NCBI GenBank assembly: GCA_029863355.1
Contig: JAOTVO010000006.1
Span: forward strand, 1 to 21,302
Origin: Candidatus Krumholzibacteriia bacterium
GTDB taxonomy: Bacteria; Krumholzibacteriota; Krumholzibacteria; WVZY01; JAKEHA01
Direction of reading: 5' to 3'
Length of the DNA: 21,302 nucleotides
Shown here: in pieces, positions 6,518 to 14,297 of the stretch
How the letters are laid out: each line of letters starts with the position of its first letter
Position numbering within the stretch: position 1 is the first letter of the stretch
Position numbers and translations under genes: made by a program
The notes under the pieces: generated by a model
What the model saw: the letters and a program-made list of their open reading frames with translations, nothing else
Told to the model about the DNA's origin: nothing
Database searches by the model: none

Positions 6518-8320
6518 ATGGATGATTATAGTATGACGGCGCCCAGGGATTCCAAAGAAAAACGCCGCCGCGCCATCCGTACGGTGCGCGGCTATCTGGG
6601 CCGTTACCGGCGCGGGCTGGCCGGGGGCGCGGCGTGTCTGGTGCTCACCGACCTCTTGCTCCTCCTCGACCCCTGGATCCTCAAGCTCGGCATCGACGAC
6701 CTGCGCGCCGGGACCACGCGCGAGCGCATGCTCTTCTACGCGGCGATGCTGGTGGCGGTGTCCGCGGCCAGCGGCTTCTTCCGCTTCCTCATGCGCCGCA
6801 TCATGATCGGCATCTCGCGCAAGATCGAGGTGGACATGCGCGCCGACTTCTTCGCCCACCTCCAGTCGCTGAGCCCGGTCTTTTACCACCGCCACCGTAC
6901 CGGCGACCTCATGGCGCTCGCCACCAACGATCTCAACGCGGTGCGCACGCTGGTGGGCCCCGGCGTGATGTACTCGCTCAACACGATCGTCACCGCCACC
7001 TCGTCGATCATCCTCATGGTGGCGCTCTCCTGGCGCCTCACCGTCGCGGCCCTCCTGCCCATGACGCTCCTGGCCGTGGTCGTCTATTACAGCATGAAGG
7101 TGATCCACCGGCTCTTCGAGCGCGTGCAGGCGCGCTTCGCCGGCATCAACACGCGCGCGCAGGAGAACCTGAGCGGCATCCGCGTGGTCAAGGCCTACGC
7201 GCGCGAGGCCTACGAGGTGGAGGAATTTCGCGGCGAGAGCGAGCGCTACGTGGACGCCAACATGCGCCTGTTCCGCGTGCAGAGCCTGCTGCGCCCACTC
7301 CTGTCCATGGTGGCCGGGTTGGGCGTGCTGGCCATCCTCGGCGCGGGCGGCAAGCTGGTGATCGACGGCAGCATAACCCTGGGCACCTTCGTCGCGTTCA
7401 ACGGCTACCTGGCGATGCTCGTGTGGCCGATGATCGCCTTGGGCTGGGTGATGAACATGAGCGAGCGCGGGCTGGCGTCGATGCAGCGCATCAACGACGT
7501 CATGGAGGTGCGGCCGACAATTACCGACCCCGCGCCGGAGGCGCGCGTCGAGGTCGGCCCGGACGGCGACTGCTCGTTTCGCTTCGAGAACGTCTCCTTC
7601 TCGTACGATGTCGAGGGCGGGCGCGCCGAGGTGCTGCACGACGTCTCCTTCGAGGTGCGCGACGGCGAGACCGTGGCCATCGTCGGCCCCACCGGCGCGG
7701 GCAAGAGCACGCTGGTCGCCCTCATGCTGCGCCTCTACGACCCCACGGGCGGGCGCATCCTGCTGGGCAGCAAGCCGCTCGAGCGGCTGGCGCTGCACGA
7801 CCTGCGCGCGGCCATCGGCCTGGTGCCGCAGGACATCTTCCTCTTCTCGGAGACCATTCGCGAGAACATCGGCTTCGGCGTGACCGGGCTCGAGGATCCG
7901 GTGCTGCTCACGGTGAGCGACATCGCGTCCATCCGAGGCGAGATCGAAGGCTTCCCGCAGGGCTACCAGTCGCGCATCGGCGAGCGCGGGATCAACCTCT
8001 CGGGCGGGCAGAAGCAGCGCGTGGCCATCGCGCGCGCGCTGGCCAAGGACCCGCGCGTTCTCATCCTGGATGACGCGCTCTCCAGCGTGGACGCGACCAC
8101 CGAGGAGCGCATCCTGCGCTCGCTGGCCGCGGAGATGCGCCGGCGCACGGCCGTCATCATCTCGCACCGCGTCTCTACCGCGCGCCAGGCCGACCGCGTG
8201 ATCGTCCTGGAAGACGGCCGCGTGGTGGACGCGGGCACGCACGAGGCACTCCTGACGCGCGACGGGCTCTACGCCGAGATGGCGCGCAAGCAAACACTCA
8301 TGGTGGCGTTGGAAGGGTAG
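6518..8320 (+). CDS. ABC exporter half-transporter, degenerate-site subunit (MdlA/BmrC-like)
   Basis: This 600-residue type IV ABC exporter half has six transmembrane helices in about residues 20-320 and a nucleotide-binding domain at 350-600. The motifs are Walker A GPTGAGKST (390-398, K396), Q-loop VPQDIFLF, signature LSGGQ (494-498), Walker B LILDDALSSVD and H-loop H550. The catalytic glutamate after Walker B is Asp (D519), the hallmark of the degenerate partner in heterodimeric exporters such as MdlA, TM287 and BmrC. With its downstream partner it would move lipids, drugs or peptides out of the cytoplasm; the substrate is unknown. The start is ATG 6518 or ATG 6533 (595 residues). Neither has a strong ribosome-binding site, though GGATG lies before 6533. 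The next gene starts 8 nt after the stop. Confidence 0.92.
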   Translation: MDDYSMTAPRDSKEKRRRAIRTVRGYLGRYRRGLAGGAACLVLTDLLLLLDPWILKLGIDDLRAGTTRERMLFYAAMLVAVSAASGFFRFLMRRIMIGISRKIEVDMRADFFAHLQSLSPVFYHRHRTGDLMALATNDLNAVRTLVGPGVMYSLNTIVTATSSIILMVALSWRLTVAALLPMTLLAVVVYYSMKVIHRLFERVQARFAGINTRAQENLSGIRVVKAYAREAYEVEEFRGESERYVDANMRLFRVQSLLRPLLSMVAGLGVLAILGAGGKLVIDGSITLGTFVAFNGYLAMLVWPMIALGWVMNMSERGLASMQRINDVMEVRPTITDPAPEARVEVGPDGDCSFRFENVSFSYDVEGGRAEVLHDVSFEVRDGETVAIVGPTGAGKSTLVALMLRLYDPTGGRILLGSKPLERLALHDLRAAIGLVPQDIFLFSETIRENIGFGVTGLEDPVLLTVSDIASIRGEIEGFPQGYQSRIGERGINLSGGQKQRVAIARALAKDPRVLILDDALSSVDATTEERILRSLAAEMRRRTAVIISHRVSTARQADRVIVLEDGRVVDAGTHEALLTRDGLYAEMARKQTLMVALEG

Positions 8321-8328
8321 GGGAACCG

Positions 8329-10149
8329 GTGGACTTCATACAGGCCGACGAGCTGCAGGAAAGGCCCTACGACGGCCGCTTGATGCGGCGCATGCTGGCC
8401 TACCTGCGCCCCTACCGGGGCACGGTGGCGCTGGCCATCGTGCTCTTGGCCTTCGTGTCGGTGTTCCAGCTGGCGCCGCCGCTTCTCACCAAGATCGCTA
8501 TCGACCGCTACATCGCGCCCAGCGGCGAGGTGGAGGCGGCAGCGCGCGCGGCGGGCCTCTTTGCCATCGCCGGCATCTTTCTGCTGGTGCTTGTGCTCGA
8601 GTTCGGCGCCAGCTACGCGCAGACCTACGTGATGAACTGGGTGGGGCAGCGCGTGATGTTCGACATGCGCATGCAGATCTTCCGCCGCCTGCAGAACATG
8701 GACACCCAGTTCTTCGACCGCAACCCCGTGGGGCGCCTCATGACGCGGCTCACCAACGACGTGGAAGTATTGAACGAGATGTTCACCTCCGGCGTGGTGG
8801 CCATCTTCCTCGACATCTTCACGCTGGCCGGCATCGTGGCCGTGCTGGTCTACATGAGCCCCAAGCTGGCGCTCATTACCTTCACCGTGCTGCCCGCCCT
8901 CTACGTCTGCGCGCACTTCTTTCGCACCAGGGCGCGCGACAGCTACCGCAAGGTGCGCGTGCGCACCGCCGCCATCAACGCCTTCCTGCAGGAGAACGTG
9001 ACGGGCATGAGCGTGGTGCAGATCTTCAACCGCGAGAAGCCCCAGTTCGACCGCTTCGCCCGGCGCAACCGCGACCTCTACGACGGGCACATTCTCTCCG
9101 TCATGGCCTACGCCGTCTTCTATCCCGCCATCGAGCTGTTGAGCGCGGTGGCCATCGCCATGATCCTCTACTTCGGCGGCGCCGGCGTGATCGAAGGGGC
9201 GATGACCTTCGGCGCGCTGGTGGCGTTCATCCAGTACGCCGAACGCTTCTACCGTCCCATCAGCGACTTGAGCGAAAAGTACAACATCCTCCAGTCCGCC
9301 ATGGCCTCCTCGGAGCGCATCTTCCAGCTCCTCGACCAGCAGCCGGCGATCACCAACCCCTCGTCGCCGCGCCCGGCGCCCGCGCAGGCCTCCGAGATCG
9401 TCTTCGACCGCGTGAGCTTCGCCTACGTGCCCGGCGAGCCCGTGCTGCACGACGTATCCTTCCGCGTCGCACCCGGCGAGCGCGTGGCCATCGTGGGCTA
9501 CACCGGGGCGGGCAAGACGACCATTATCAATCTGCTCTCGCGCTTCTACGAGGTGGGGAGCGGCCGCATCCTCCTCGACGGCGTGGACATCCGCGAACTC
9601 GCGCTCGACGACCTGCGGCGCCACGTGGCCACCGTACTCCAGGACGTGTTTCTCTTCTCCGGCAGCGTCGCCCACAACATCCACCTCGGCAACCCCCAGA
9701 TCGGCGAGGAGAAGATGCGCGAGGCCGCGCGCCACATCAACGCCGAGCGCTTCATCGACAAGCTCCCGCGCCACTACGACGAAGAAGTGGGCGAGCGCGG
9801 CAGCTCCCTCTCCGTGGGCCAGCGCCAGCTCCTCGCTTTCGCTCGCGCGCTCGTCTACGAGCCCAAGGTCCTCGTCCTCGACGAGGCCACCTCCAGCGTG
9901 GACACCGAGACCGAGTACCTCGTGCAGGACGCGCTGCGCAAGTTCATGGCCGGCCGCACCTCCATCGTGATCGCGCACCGCCTCTCCACCATCCGCTACG
10001 TCGACCGCATCATCGTGCTGCAGAAGGGACGCATCGTGGAGGAAGGCACCCACGCCGACCTCCTCGGCCAAGGCGGCCTCTACGCCAAGCTCTACGAGCT
10101 GCAGTTCAAGGAGCAGGAGCGGAACGCCGTGGACGGAAGGGCGGCGTAG
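8329..10149 (+). CDS. ABC exporter half-transporter, consensus-site subunit (MdlB/BmrD-like)
   Basis: The 606-residue half-transporter has transmembrane helices over about 20-330 and a nucleotide-binding domain thereafter. The motifs are Walker A GYTGAGKTT (390-398), Q-loop LQDVFLF, signature LSVGQ (494-498, deviating from LSGGQ), Walker B LVLDEATSSVD with catalytic E519, and H550. Its deviant signature faces the Asp-bearing Walker B site of the upstream protein, while its own intact Walker B pairs with the upstream LSGGQ. The two genes thus encode one heterodimer with one weak and one active ATP site, as in E. coli MdlAB. GTG start at 8329, preceded by AGGGG. Cotranscribed with the upstream half (8-nt gap). 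Motif positions coincide exactly between the two proteins, pointing to an ancient duplication. Confidence 0.93.
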   Translation: MDFIQADELQERPYDGRLMRRMLAYLRPYRGTVALAIVLLAFVSVFQLAPPLLTKIAIDRYIAPSGEVEAAARAAGLFAIAGIFLLVLVLEFGASYAQTYVMNWVGQRVMFDMRMQIFRRLQNMDTQFFDRNPVGRLMTRLTNDVEVLNEMFTSGVVAIFLDIFTLAGIVAVLVYMSPKLALITFTVLPALYVCAHFFRTRARDSYRKVRVRTAAINAFLQENVTGMSVVQIFNREKPQFDRFARRNRDLYDGHILSVMAYAVFYPAIELLSAVAIAMILYFGGAGVIEGAMTFGALVAFIQYAERFYRPISDLSEKYNILQSAMASSERIFQLLDQQPAITNPSSPRPAPAQASEIVFDRVSFAYVPGEPVLHDVSFRVAPGERVAIVGYTGAGKTTIINLLSRFYEVGSGRILLDGVDIRELALDDLRRHVATVLQDVFLFSGSVAHNIHLGNPQIGEEKMREAARHINAERFIDKLPRHYDEEVGERGSSLSVGQRQLLAFARALVYEPKVLVLDEATSSVDTETEYLVQDALRKFMAGRTSIVIAHRLSTIRYVDRIIVLQKGRIVEEGTHADLLGQGGLYAKLYELQFKEQERNAVDGRAA

Positions 10150-10169
10150 GGGGATGCCGCAATCCGTCC

Positions 10170-10197
10170 TTGGACCATTCCTTGCGTCTGGTATCTT
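10170..10197 (+). promoter_or_regulatory. Weak candidate promoter before the nucleotidyltransferase-like gene
   Basis: TTGGAC (10170-10175), 16 bases, TATCTT (10192-10197). The -10 box ends 6 nt before the ATG at 10204 and there is no ribosome-binding site, so the mRNA could be leaderless. The 54-bp gap after the ABC genes also allows simple read-through. Confidence 0.25.
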
Positions 10198-10203
10198 TCT
10201 GCC

Positions 10204-11457
10204 ATGAGCGCCGACCGGTTTCTGCTAGATACGCTGGGCCACTTCGTGCGCGACGCCGAGGGGCCGCCGCCCGGGGTGCCCTCCCACGCCGGCCCCTTCT
10301 TCGAGAAACGGCTCTCGGCGCTCTGCCTCGCCCAGCATCTCTCGCCCATCGTCTCGCGCTCGCTCGACCGGCTCGCGCTGGCCCCGGCCATCTCGCGCGT
10401 GACCGCGGCGCGCTTCGCGCACGACGCCGAGCAGCAGGGCCTCGATGCGGGGCGCCGCGTGCGCCTGCTCGGGCGCGCCTGGACGAGACTGTCCCAGTCC
10501 GGCATTCCCGCACTGATCATGGGCGACGCGTTGGCGGCGACCGACTACCCGCGCGCGGGGCTGCGCTACGTCGCGCGCCTGGAACTCCTGGTGGATGAGC
10601 GCGACGCGGCGCGCGCGCTGGAAGCGCTCGAGGCGGAAGGCTTCGCGCTGCCCTGCGTGCACCCGGTACTGGGCCGCGGCACGCGCGGCGCACTCTCACG
10701 CCGGCGCGCGGCCGAGATGGTTCGTTTTCACCATGTGATCGCGCCGCTGTTGGTGCGGCACACGGGCGGCGAGACGCTGCGCCTGCGCCTGCGCGTGGCC
10801 GACGCGGGGGACGCCGCCCCCGTGGAGCGCGCGTGGGAGCGCGCGCGGGAGGTGACGCTGGGCGACCGAGTGGTGCGCGCGATCGGTGTCGAAGATCACC
10901 TTGCCGACCTGGCGCTCGACCTGGCCATCGCGCGCGGCTGGCCACTGGCGCGCGTGGTCGACATCGGCCTGGTGCTGCGCGACTACGGGCGCATCGACTG
11001 GGCGCGGGTGGCGGAGATCCTGCGCGGTTGCGGCGCCTACACGGCCGGGGCGCTCGCGCTGCGGCACGCCGCCTCGACGCTGGGACTGCGCAGTGACGCC
11101 GTGCCGCTCGAGCCGAGAGCGGGCGCATCTGCCGCCACGTTCTTGCGCTGGTGGCGGCCGCGCGGACTCGACTACGCCGACCCCGCCAGCGCGCACGCGG
11201 GGCGTTTCCGCTTCGGGATGCTCGCGTGCGAGTCACCCGCGACCAAGGCGCGCTGGCTCTGGGGACACGTCGCCCCGCGGCGGCGCTGGATCAAGAATCT
11301 CTTCGGCGCGCGGCCGTCGCCGTGGCTCTGGCTCAAGTTCCTCGTGGTGACCCGCGACGTGTGGCCGCGCGCGCACGGCGCCCACGCGCGCGCCGCGCTT
11401 GGGCGCGCCCCCGGCGAGACCGTCCCCCTCGCGCCGCGGGGGAAGAAGCGCCCGTGA
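10204..11457 (+). CDS. Nucleotidyltransferase-like protein (NTP_transf_5 family), degenerate
   Basis: The 417-residue soluble protein follows the outline of the NTP_transf_5 family. An N-terminal helical part precedes GIPALIMGDALAATDYP (the family's G-lKG-al-Y block), then RYVARLELLVDERD, where the family normally has R-x3-DIDLLV. A C-terminal helical region follows (VEDHLADLALDLA, VVDIGLVLRDYGRIDW), which matches the family's Leu/His/Asp-W pattern. The two metal-binding Asp residues are R125 and E127 and the Lys of the KG motif is Met, so catalysis is unlikely. Known relatives sit in varied biosynthetic clusters and have no settled function. The gene has no ribosome-binding site, lies 54 nt after the ABC genes, and overlaps the TusA-like gene by GTGA. 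The Arg-rich tail (after about 345) is poorly conserved in appearance. Confidence 0.7.
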   Translation: MSADRFLLDTLGHFVRDAEGPPPGVPSHAGPFFEKRLSALCLAQHLSPIVSRSLDRLALAPAISRVTAARFAHDAEQQGLDAGRRVRLLGRAWTRLSQSGIPALIMGDALAATDYPRAGLRYVARLELLVDERDAARALEALEAEGFALPCVHPVLGRGTRGALSRRRAAEMVRFHHVIAPLLVRHTGGETLRLRLRVADAGDAAPVERAWERAREVTLGDRVVRAIGVEDHLADLALDLAIARGWPLARVVDIGLVLRDYGRIDWARVAEILRGCGAYTAGALALRHAASTLGLRSDAVPLEPRAGASAATFLRWWRPRGLDYADPASAHAGRFRFGMLACESPATKARWLWGHVAPRRRWIKNLFGARPSPWLWLKFLVVTRDVWPRAHGAHARAALGRAPGETVPLAPRGKKRP

Positions 11458-11699
11458 GCGAGGGTGCGCCGCGCGTCGTCGTCGACACCCGGGGCCTCTT
11501 CTGCCCCGTCCCCATCATCCGTACCTCGGAAGCCATGCGCAACCTCGCGTCCGGTGGAGTGGTCGAGTTGATCTCCGACGACCCCGCCATCGCGCACGAC
11601 CTGCCCGCGTGGTGCAAAGCCTCGGGACACACTATCGTCTCCTCGCACCGTAAAGCCGAGGACTACCACTACCTGGTGCGGAAGCGGGAAGGGGTCTAG
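11454..11699 (+). CDS. TusA/SirA-like sulfur-carrier protein
   Basis: This 81-residue protein of the TusA family carries the signature RGLFCPVPIIRTSEAM (Cys-Pro-x-Pro at C17-P20), where the Cys holds a persulfide or, in some relatives, selenium. A second Cys (C54, PAWCKASGH) follows, in a region typical of the two-layer alpha/beta fold (ELISDDPAIAHDLP). Its length matches stand-alone TusA. The start is GTG at 11454, overlapping the upstream TGA as GTGA and so probably translated by coupling; GGGGGAAGAAG lies at suitable distance. SelD follows 137 nt downstream. Together with that neighbour it may deliver sulfur or selenium to selenophosphate synthesis, as proposed for TusA/YedF-type proteins in selenium loci (inference). 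Confidence 0.88.
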   Translation: MSEGAPRVVVDTRGLFCPVPIIRTSEAMRNLASGGVVELISDDPAIAHDLPAWCKASGHTIVSSHRKAEDYHYLVRKREGV

Positions 11700-11836
11700 G
11701 TCGCCCCCCGCGTACACGCCGCAGACGGCACTGGACGGGCCGCCGCCGCTGCCGTAGCTTGGTTGTACCGTCCGCTGCCGTCGGTGTTCGTCAGAGCGGC
11801 CGCCGGACAAATCGCGGTGCAGAGGAGGTGAGTGCT
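11700..11836 (+). promoter_or_regulatory. selD leader with direct repeat and strong ribosome-binding site
   Basis: This 137-nt non-coding stretch ends in AGAGGAGGTG (11821-11830), an unusually strong ribosome-binding site for this window, about 8 nt before the ATG at 11837. Upstream it holds a perfect 10-base direct repeat CCGCTGCCGT (11746-11755 and 11772-11781) and a GGACGG/CCGTCC pairing (11733-11738 with 11768-11773). No clear promoter boxes or T-run are seen, and no tRNA T-arm is present. Confidence 0.35.
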
Positions 11837-12883
11837 ATGACCGACCGGAAAAAGATCCGCCTGACCCAGTACGCGGCCTGCGCCGGCTGAGCGTCCAAGT
11901 TCAGCGCAGCGGGCCTGCGCAAGGTACTTGAAAAGCTGCCCCTTCCGGTCGACCCCCGCGTGCTCGTCGGGTACGCGGGCGCCGACGACGCCGGGGTGTA
12001 TCGTCTCTCCGACGAGACGGCGCTGGTGCTCACCACGGACTTCTTCACTCCCATCGTCGACGACCCCTTCGATTTCGGGCGCGTGGCGGCGGCCAACTCG
12101 CTCTCCGACGTCTACGCCATGGGCGGCCAACCTTTGGTGGCGCTCAACATCGCCTGCTTTCCGGAGGGCGCGGTCGCCCCGGAGATCCTCGGCGAGATCC
12201 TGCGCGGCGGCGTGGAGATGGCGCGCGAGGCGGGCGTGGCCATCGTGGGTGGGCACACGGTGAACGACGCCGAGCTCAAGTACGGCCTGGCCGTGGTCGG
12301 AACCGTCCACCCCGACCGCGTCGTCACGAATGCAGGGGCGCGGCCCGGCGACGCGCTCGTGCTGACCAAACCGCTCGGCACGGGCGCGCTCGCGACCGCT
12401 CTCAAGCGCGAGCAGATCTCGAGCGAGGCCATCGCGCGGCTGACCGCCGTGATGACGCAGCTCAACCGCGAGGCCGCCGAGCGCATGCTCGAGCGCGGCG
12501 TGCACGCGGCCACCGACATCACCGGCTACGGCCTGCTGGGCCACGCCCAGGAGATGGCCGCCGCGAGCGGCGTCACCCTCTGCATCGACGCCGCGCGTGT
12601 GCCCGCGATCGAGGACGCGCTCGAAGCGATCGCCGCCGGTCACGTCCCCGGCGGCGCCCACACCAACCGCGAGTTCCTCGCCCCGCACGTGCGCGTGACG
12701 GGCGCGGTGGACCACGCTCCCCTCGGCCTCCTCTACGACCCCCAGACCGCGGGCGGTCTGCTCATTGCGTTGCCGCCCGCTGACGCCAAAAAGCTCGAGA
12801 AGGACCTGCGCGCGAACCACCCGCAGGTCGCCATCGTGGGCGACTGCACGGCGCGCGGCGAGTCGAGCGTCGTGGTCCGCTGA
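11837..12883 (+). CDS. selD: Selenide, water dikinase (selenophosphate synthetase), itself a selenoprotein
   Basis: SelD makes selenophosphate from selenide and ATP, the selenium donor for selenocysteine and selenouridine. The frame is 348 residues when TGA at 11888-11890 is read as selenocysteine. The N-terminus IRLTQYAACAGUASK aligns with E. coli IRLTQYSHGAGCGCK, placing Sec18 at catalytic Cys17 and K21 at the essential Lys20. Further family motifs are YAGADDAGVY (Mg-ATP Asp pair), VGGHTVND, DITGYGLLGHA and DPQTAGGLL. A SECIS-like hairpin follows the TGA at 11896-11930. The start is ATG 11837 with a strong AGGAGG 8 nt upstream; the first Met after the TGA (about 11960) would lose the catalytic segment. 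The TusA-like gene lies upstream. The gene is convergent with the M23 gene, 28 nt away. Other selenium genes (selA, selB, selC) are not in the window. Confidence 0.95.
11888..11890 (+). other. In-frame TGA decoded as selenocysteine (Sec18)
   Basis: TGA lies in GCC-GGC-TGA-GCG between a perfect SelD N-terminus and the rest of SelD in the same frame. It sits at the known Cys/Sec position of the family. Natural Sec-containing SelD proteins (e.g. Haemophilus influenzae) are established. Confidence 0.93.
11896..11930 (+). promoter_or_regulatory. Bacterial SECIS element in selD mRNA
   Basis: Starting 5 nt after the Sec TGA: outer stem CAAGT (11896-11900) with ACTTG (11926-11930), internal loop TCA versus AAGGT, upper stem GCGCAG (11904-11909) with CTGCGC (11915-11920), and apical loop CGGGC with three G residues. 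The apical loop starts 20 nt after the TGA, in the range used by SelB-dependent bacterial SECIS hairpins. The structure was found by eye and not folded computationally. Confidence 0.8.
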
Positions 12884-12911
12884 CCTTCGTGAACTGAAGA
12901 GACCCGGTGAG

Positions 12912-14297
12912 CTAGAACAGCGTCTGTCGTTCCTTGCCGCCTCGAACCGAGGAAGGCGGCTCGACGGGGGCGGTGCCGTTCTGCAGGCCGGCGAGGAGCG
13001 TCTCGCTCAGGCGGGCGAGGAACGCGTCGCGCGTGCGCTCGAAGTCGGCCATCTCGGCGCCGGGAACAGGCTCCTTGGCGGGGAGATCGAGCCGGCGCGG
13101 ATTGACCCACGAGCCGTTGCGGGTGATACGGTAGCAGACGTGGGATGCGGTGGCCGCACCGCTGGAGCCGACATAGCCGATGAGCTGGCCCTGCTGGACG
13201 CGCACGCCCGGACGCACGCCCTTGGCGACGCGGTCGAGGTGGAGGTAGTACGAGTTGTACGTGTTGTTGTGCTTGATCTTGACGTGGATGCCGTTGCCGC
13301 GGTTGCTGGCGCGCCGTCCGGCCACCAGCACCGCGCCGTCGCCGGTGGCGTAGACTGGCGTGCCGCGCGGGGCTCCATAGTCCACCCCGTAGTGAGGCCG
13401 GTAGGTCTTGTAGACGGGATGGTAGCGCCGGCCGGTGAAGTTCGAGGTGACGCGCGTGAACTTGAGCGGTGAGCGGCGCAGCGACTTCTGCAGCGAGGCG
13501 CCGGCGAGGTCGTAGTAGCCCATGGATTTCCCCTGCGGCGCGAACGCGAAGGCGTGGTGCGCAACACCCTGGTTGACGACCTTCGCGGCGAGCACGTCGC
13601 CGAGCGTGCTGGTGCCGTCCTCGAAGCTCTTGCGCTCGTAGAGCACCGCGTAGGAATCGCCGCGGCGCAGGTCCGAGATGAAGTCGATGGTCCAGCCGAA
13701 GATCTCGTCCAGCGCGGCGGCGAGCTCGGTCTCCGCGCCCTGCGCCTGCAGGGATGCGAAGATGGAGTGGGTAATGGTGCCGTGCGTCACGTGGTAGGAG
13801 ATCGTGAAGGGCACGTCCTCGATCTGTGCGGCGAAGGCGTCGGCCGTGCGGCGCACGATGAGGTGCTGCTCGCGGCTCACCACGAACTCGAGGCTGTCGA
13901 GTGCGCCGGCGGCATCGGTGTAGATGGCGAAGCGCTGGCCCGGCTGCACGCGGCGCAGGTCGTAGACCTTCTTCGAGGCGCGCGCCACGGCGGTGACCTC
14001 CTGGGGCGTGACGCCCAGTCGCGTGAGTTCCACGTAGAGGGAGCTGTTGCGCCGGATCGATCCGCGCTGGGGCTCGGCGGGTGTGCCTGCGCCGGACGGC
14101 GCCGCGAGCGCCATCGCCGCTTCGCCGCCGTCATCGCCCGCCGCTTCGCCGGCCGGGACGGCGCCTTCTGCGAGGCCGGCCTTCGACGCGCCGGGATGAT
14201 CCGCGGAACCACCACGGGGCGAGACCGGCGATTGGCGCCCCGTGTACACGAGGAACGCCAAGAGCGCGACGACGATGGGTAAAGCGGTGCGTTTCAT
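12912..14297 (-). CDS. M23 family peptidoglycan endopeptidase (MepM/YebA-like)
   Basis: The 461-residue envelope protein begins with a membrane anchor or signal (residues 5-18, ALPIVVALLAFLVY). An Ala/Gly-rich linker follows, then an OapA/LysM-like segment (LTRLGVTPQEV, RRVQPGQRFAIY), a Csd3/MepM-type second domain (IDFISDLRRGDSYAVLYE, YYDLAGASLQKSL) and an M23 domain. Zinc ligands are H302 and D306 in HYGVD. The usual HxH motif is HVC (H386, C388), so the third ligand would be Cys, as seen in many Bacteroidota-type M23 proteins. It probably cleaves peptide cross-links in the periplasm. The start is ATG 14297 (MKRTALPI), with a weak ribosome-binding site; the frame continues upstream but without protein-like sequence. 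The stop lies 28 nt from the convergent selD. Confidence 0.87.
   Translation of the reverse strand: MKRTALPIVVALLAFLVYTGRQSPVSPRGGSADHPGASKAGLAEGAVPAGEAAGDDGGEAAMALAAPSGAGTPAEPQRGSIRRNSSLYVELTRLGVTPQEVTAVARASKKVYDLRRVQPGQRFAIYTDAAGALDSLEFVVSREQHLIVRRTADAFAAQIEDVPFTISYHVTHGTITHSIFASLQAQGAETELAAALDEIFGWTIDFISDLRRGDSYAVLYERKSFEDGTSTLGDVLAAKVVNQGVAHHAFAFAPQGKSMGYYDLAGASLQKSLRRSPLKFTRVTSNFTGRRYHPVYKTYRPHYGVDYGAPRGTPVYATGDGAVLVAGRRASNRGNGIHVKIKHNNTYNSYYLHLDRVAKGVRPGVRVQQGQLIGYVGSSGAATASHVCYRITRNGSWVNPRRLDLPAKEPVPGAEMADFERTRDAFLARLSETLLAGLQNGTAPVEPPSSVRGGKERQTLF

Noticed and set aside
8269..10071. Minus-strand open frame (600 codons) antisense to the second ABC gene
   Set aside because: The ABC gene has every exporter motif; the antisense frame is His/Val/Glu-rich shadow sequence.
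11733..11773. tRNA-Sec or other tRNA in the selD leader
   Set aside because: There is one 6-bp pairing only, with no T-arm GGTTC motif and no cloverleaf arms.
11960..12883. SelD starting at the first ATG after the TGA (307 residues)
   Set aside because: This would drop the catalytic Sec/Cys and Lys segment. The upstream codons are a perfect SelD N-terminus with a strong ribosome-binding site.
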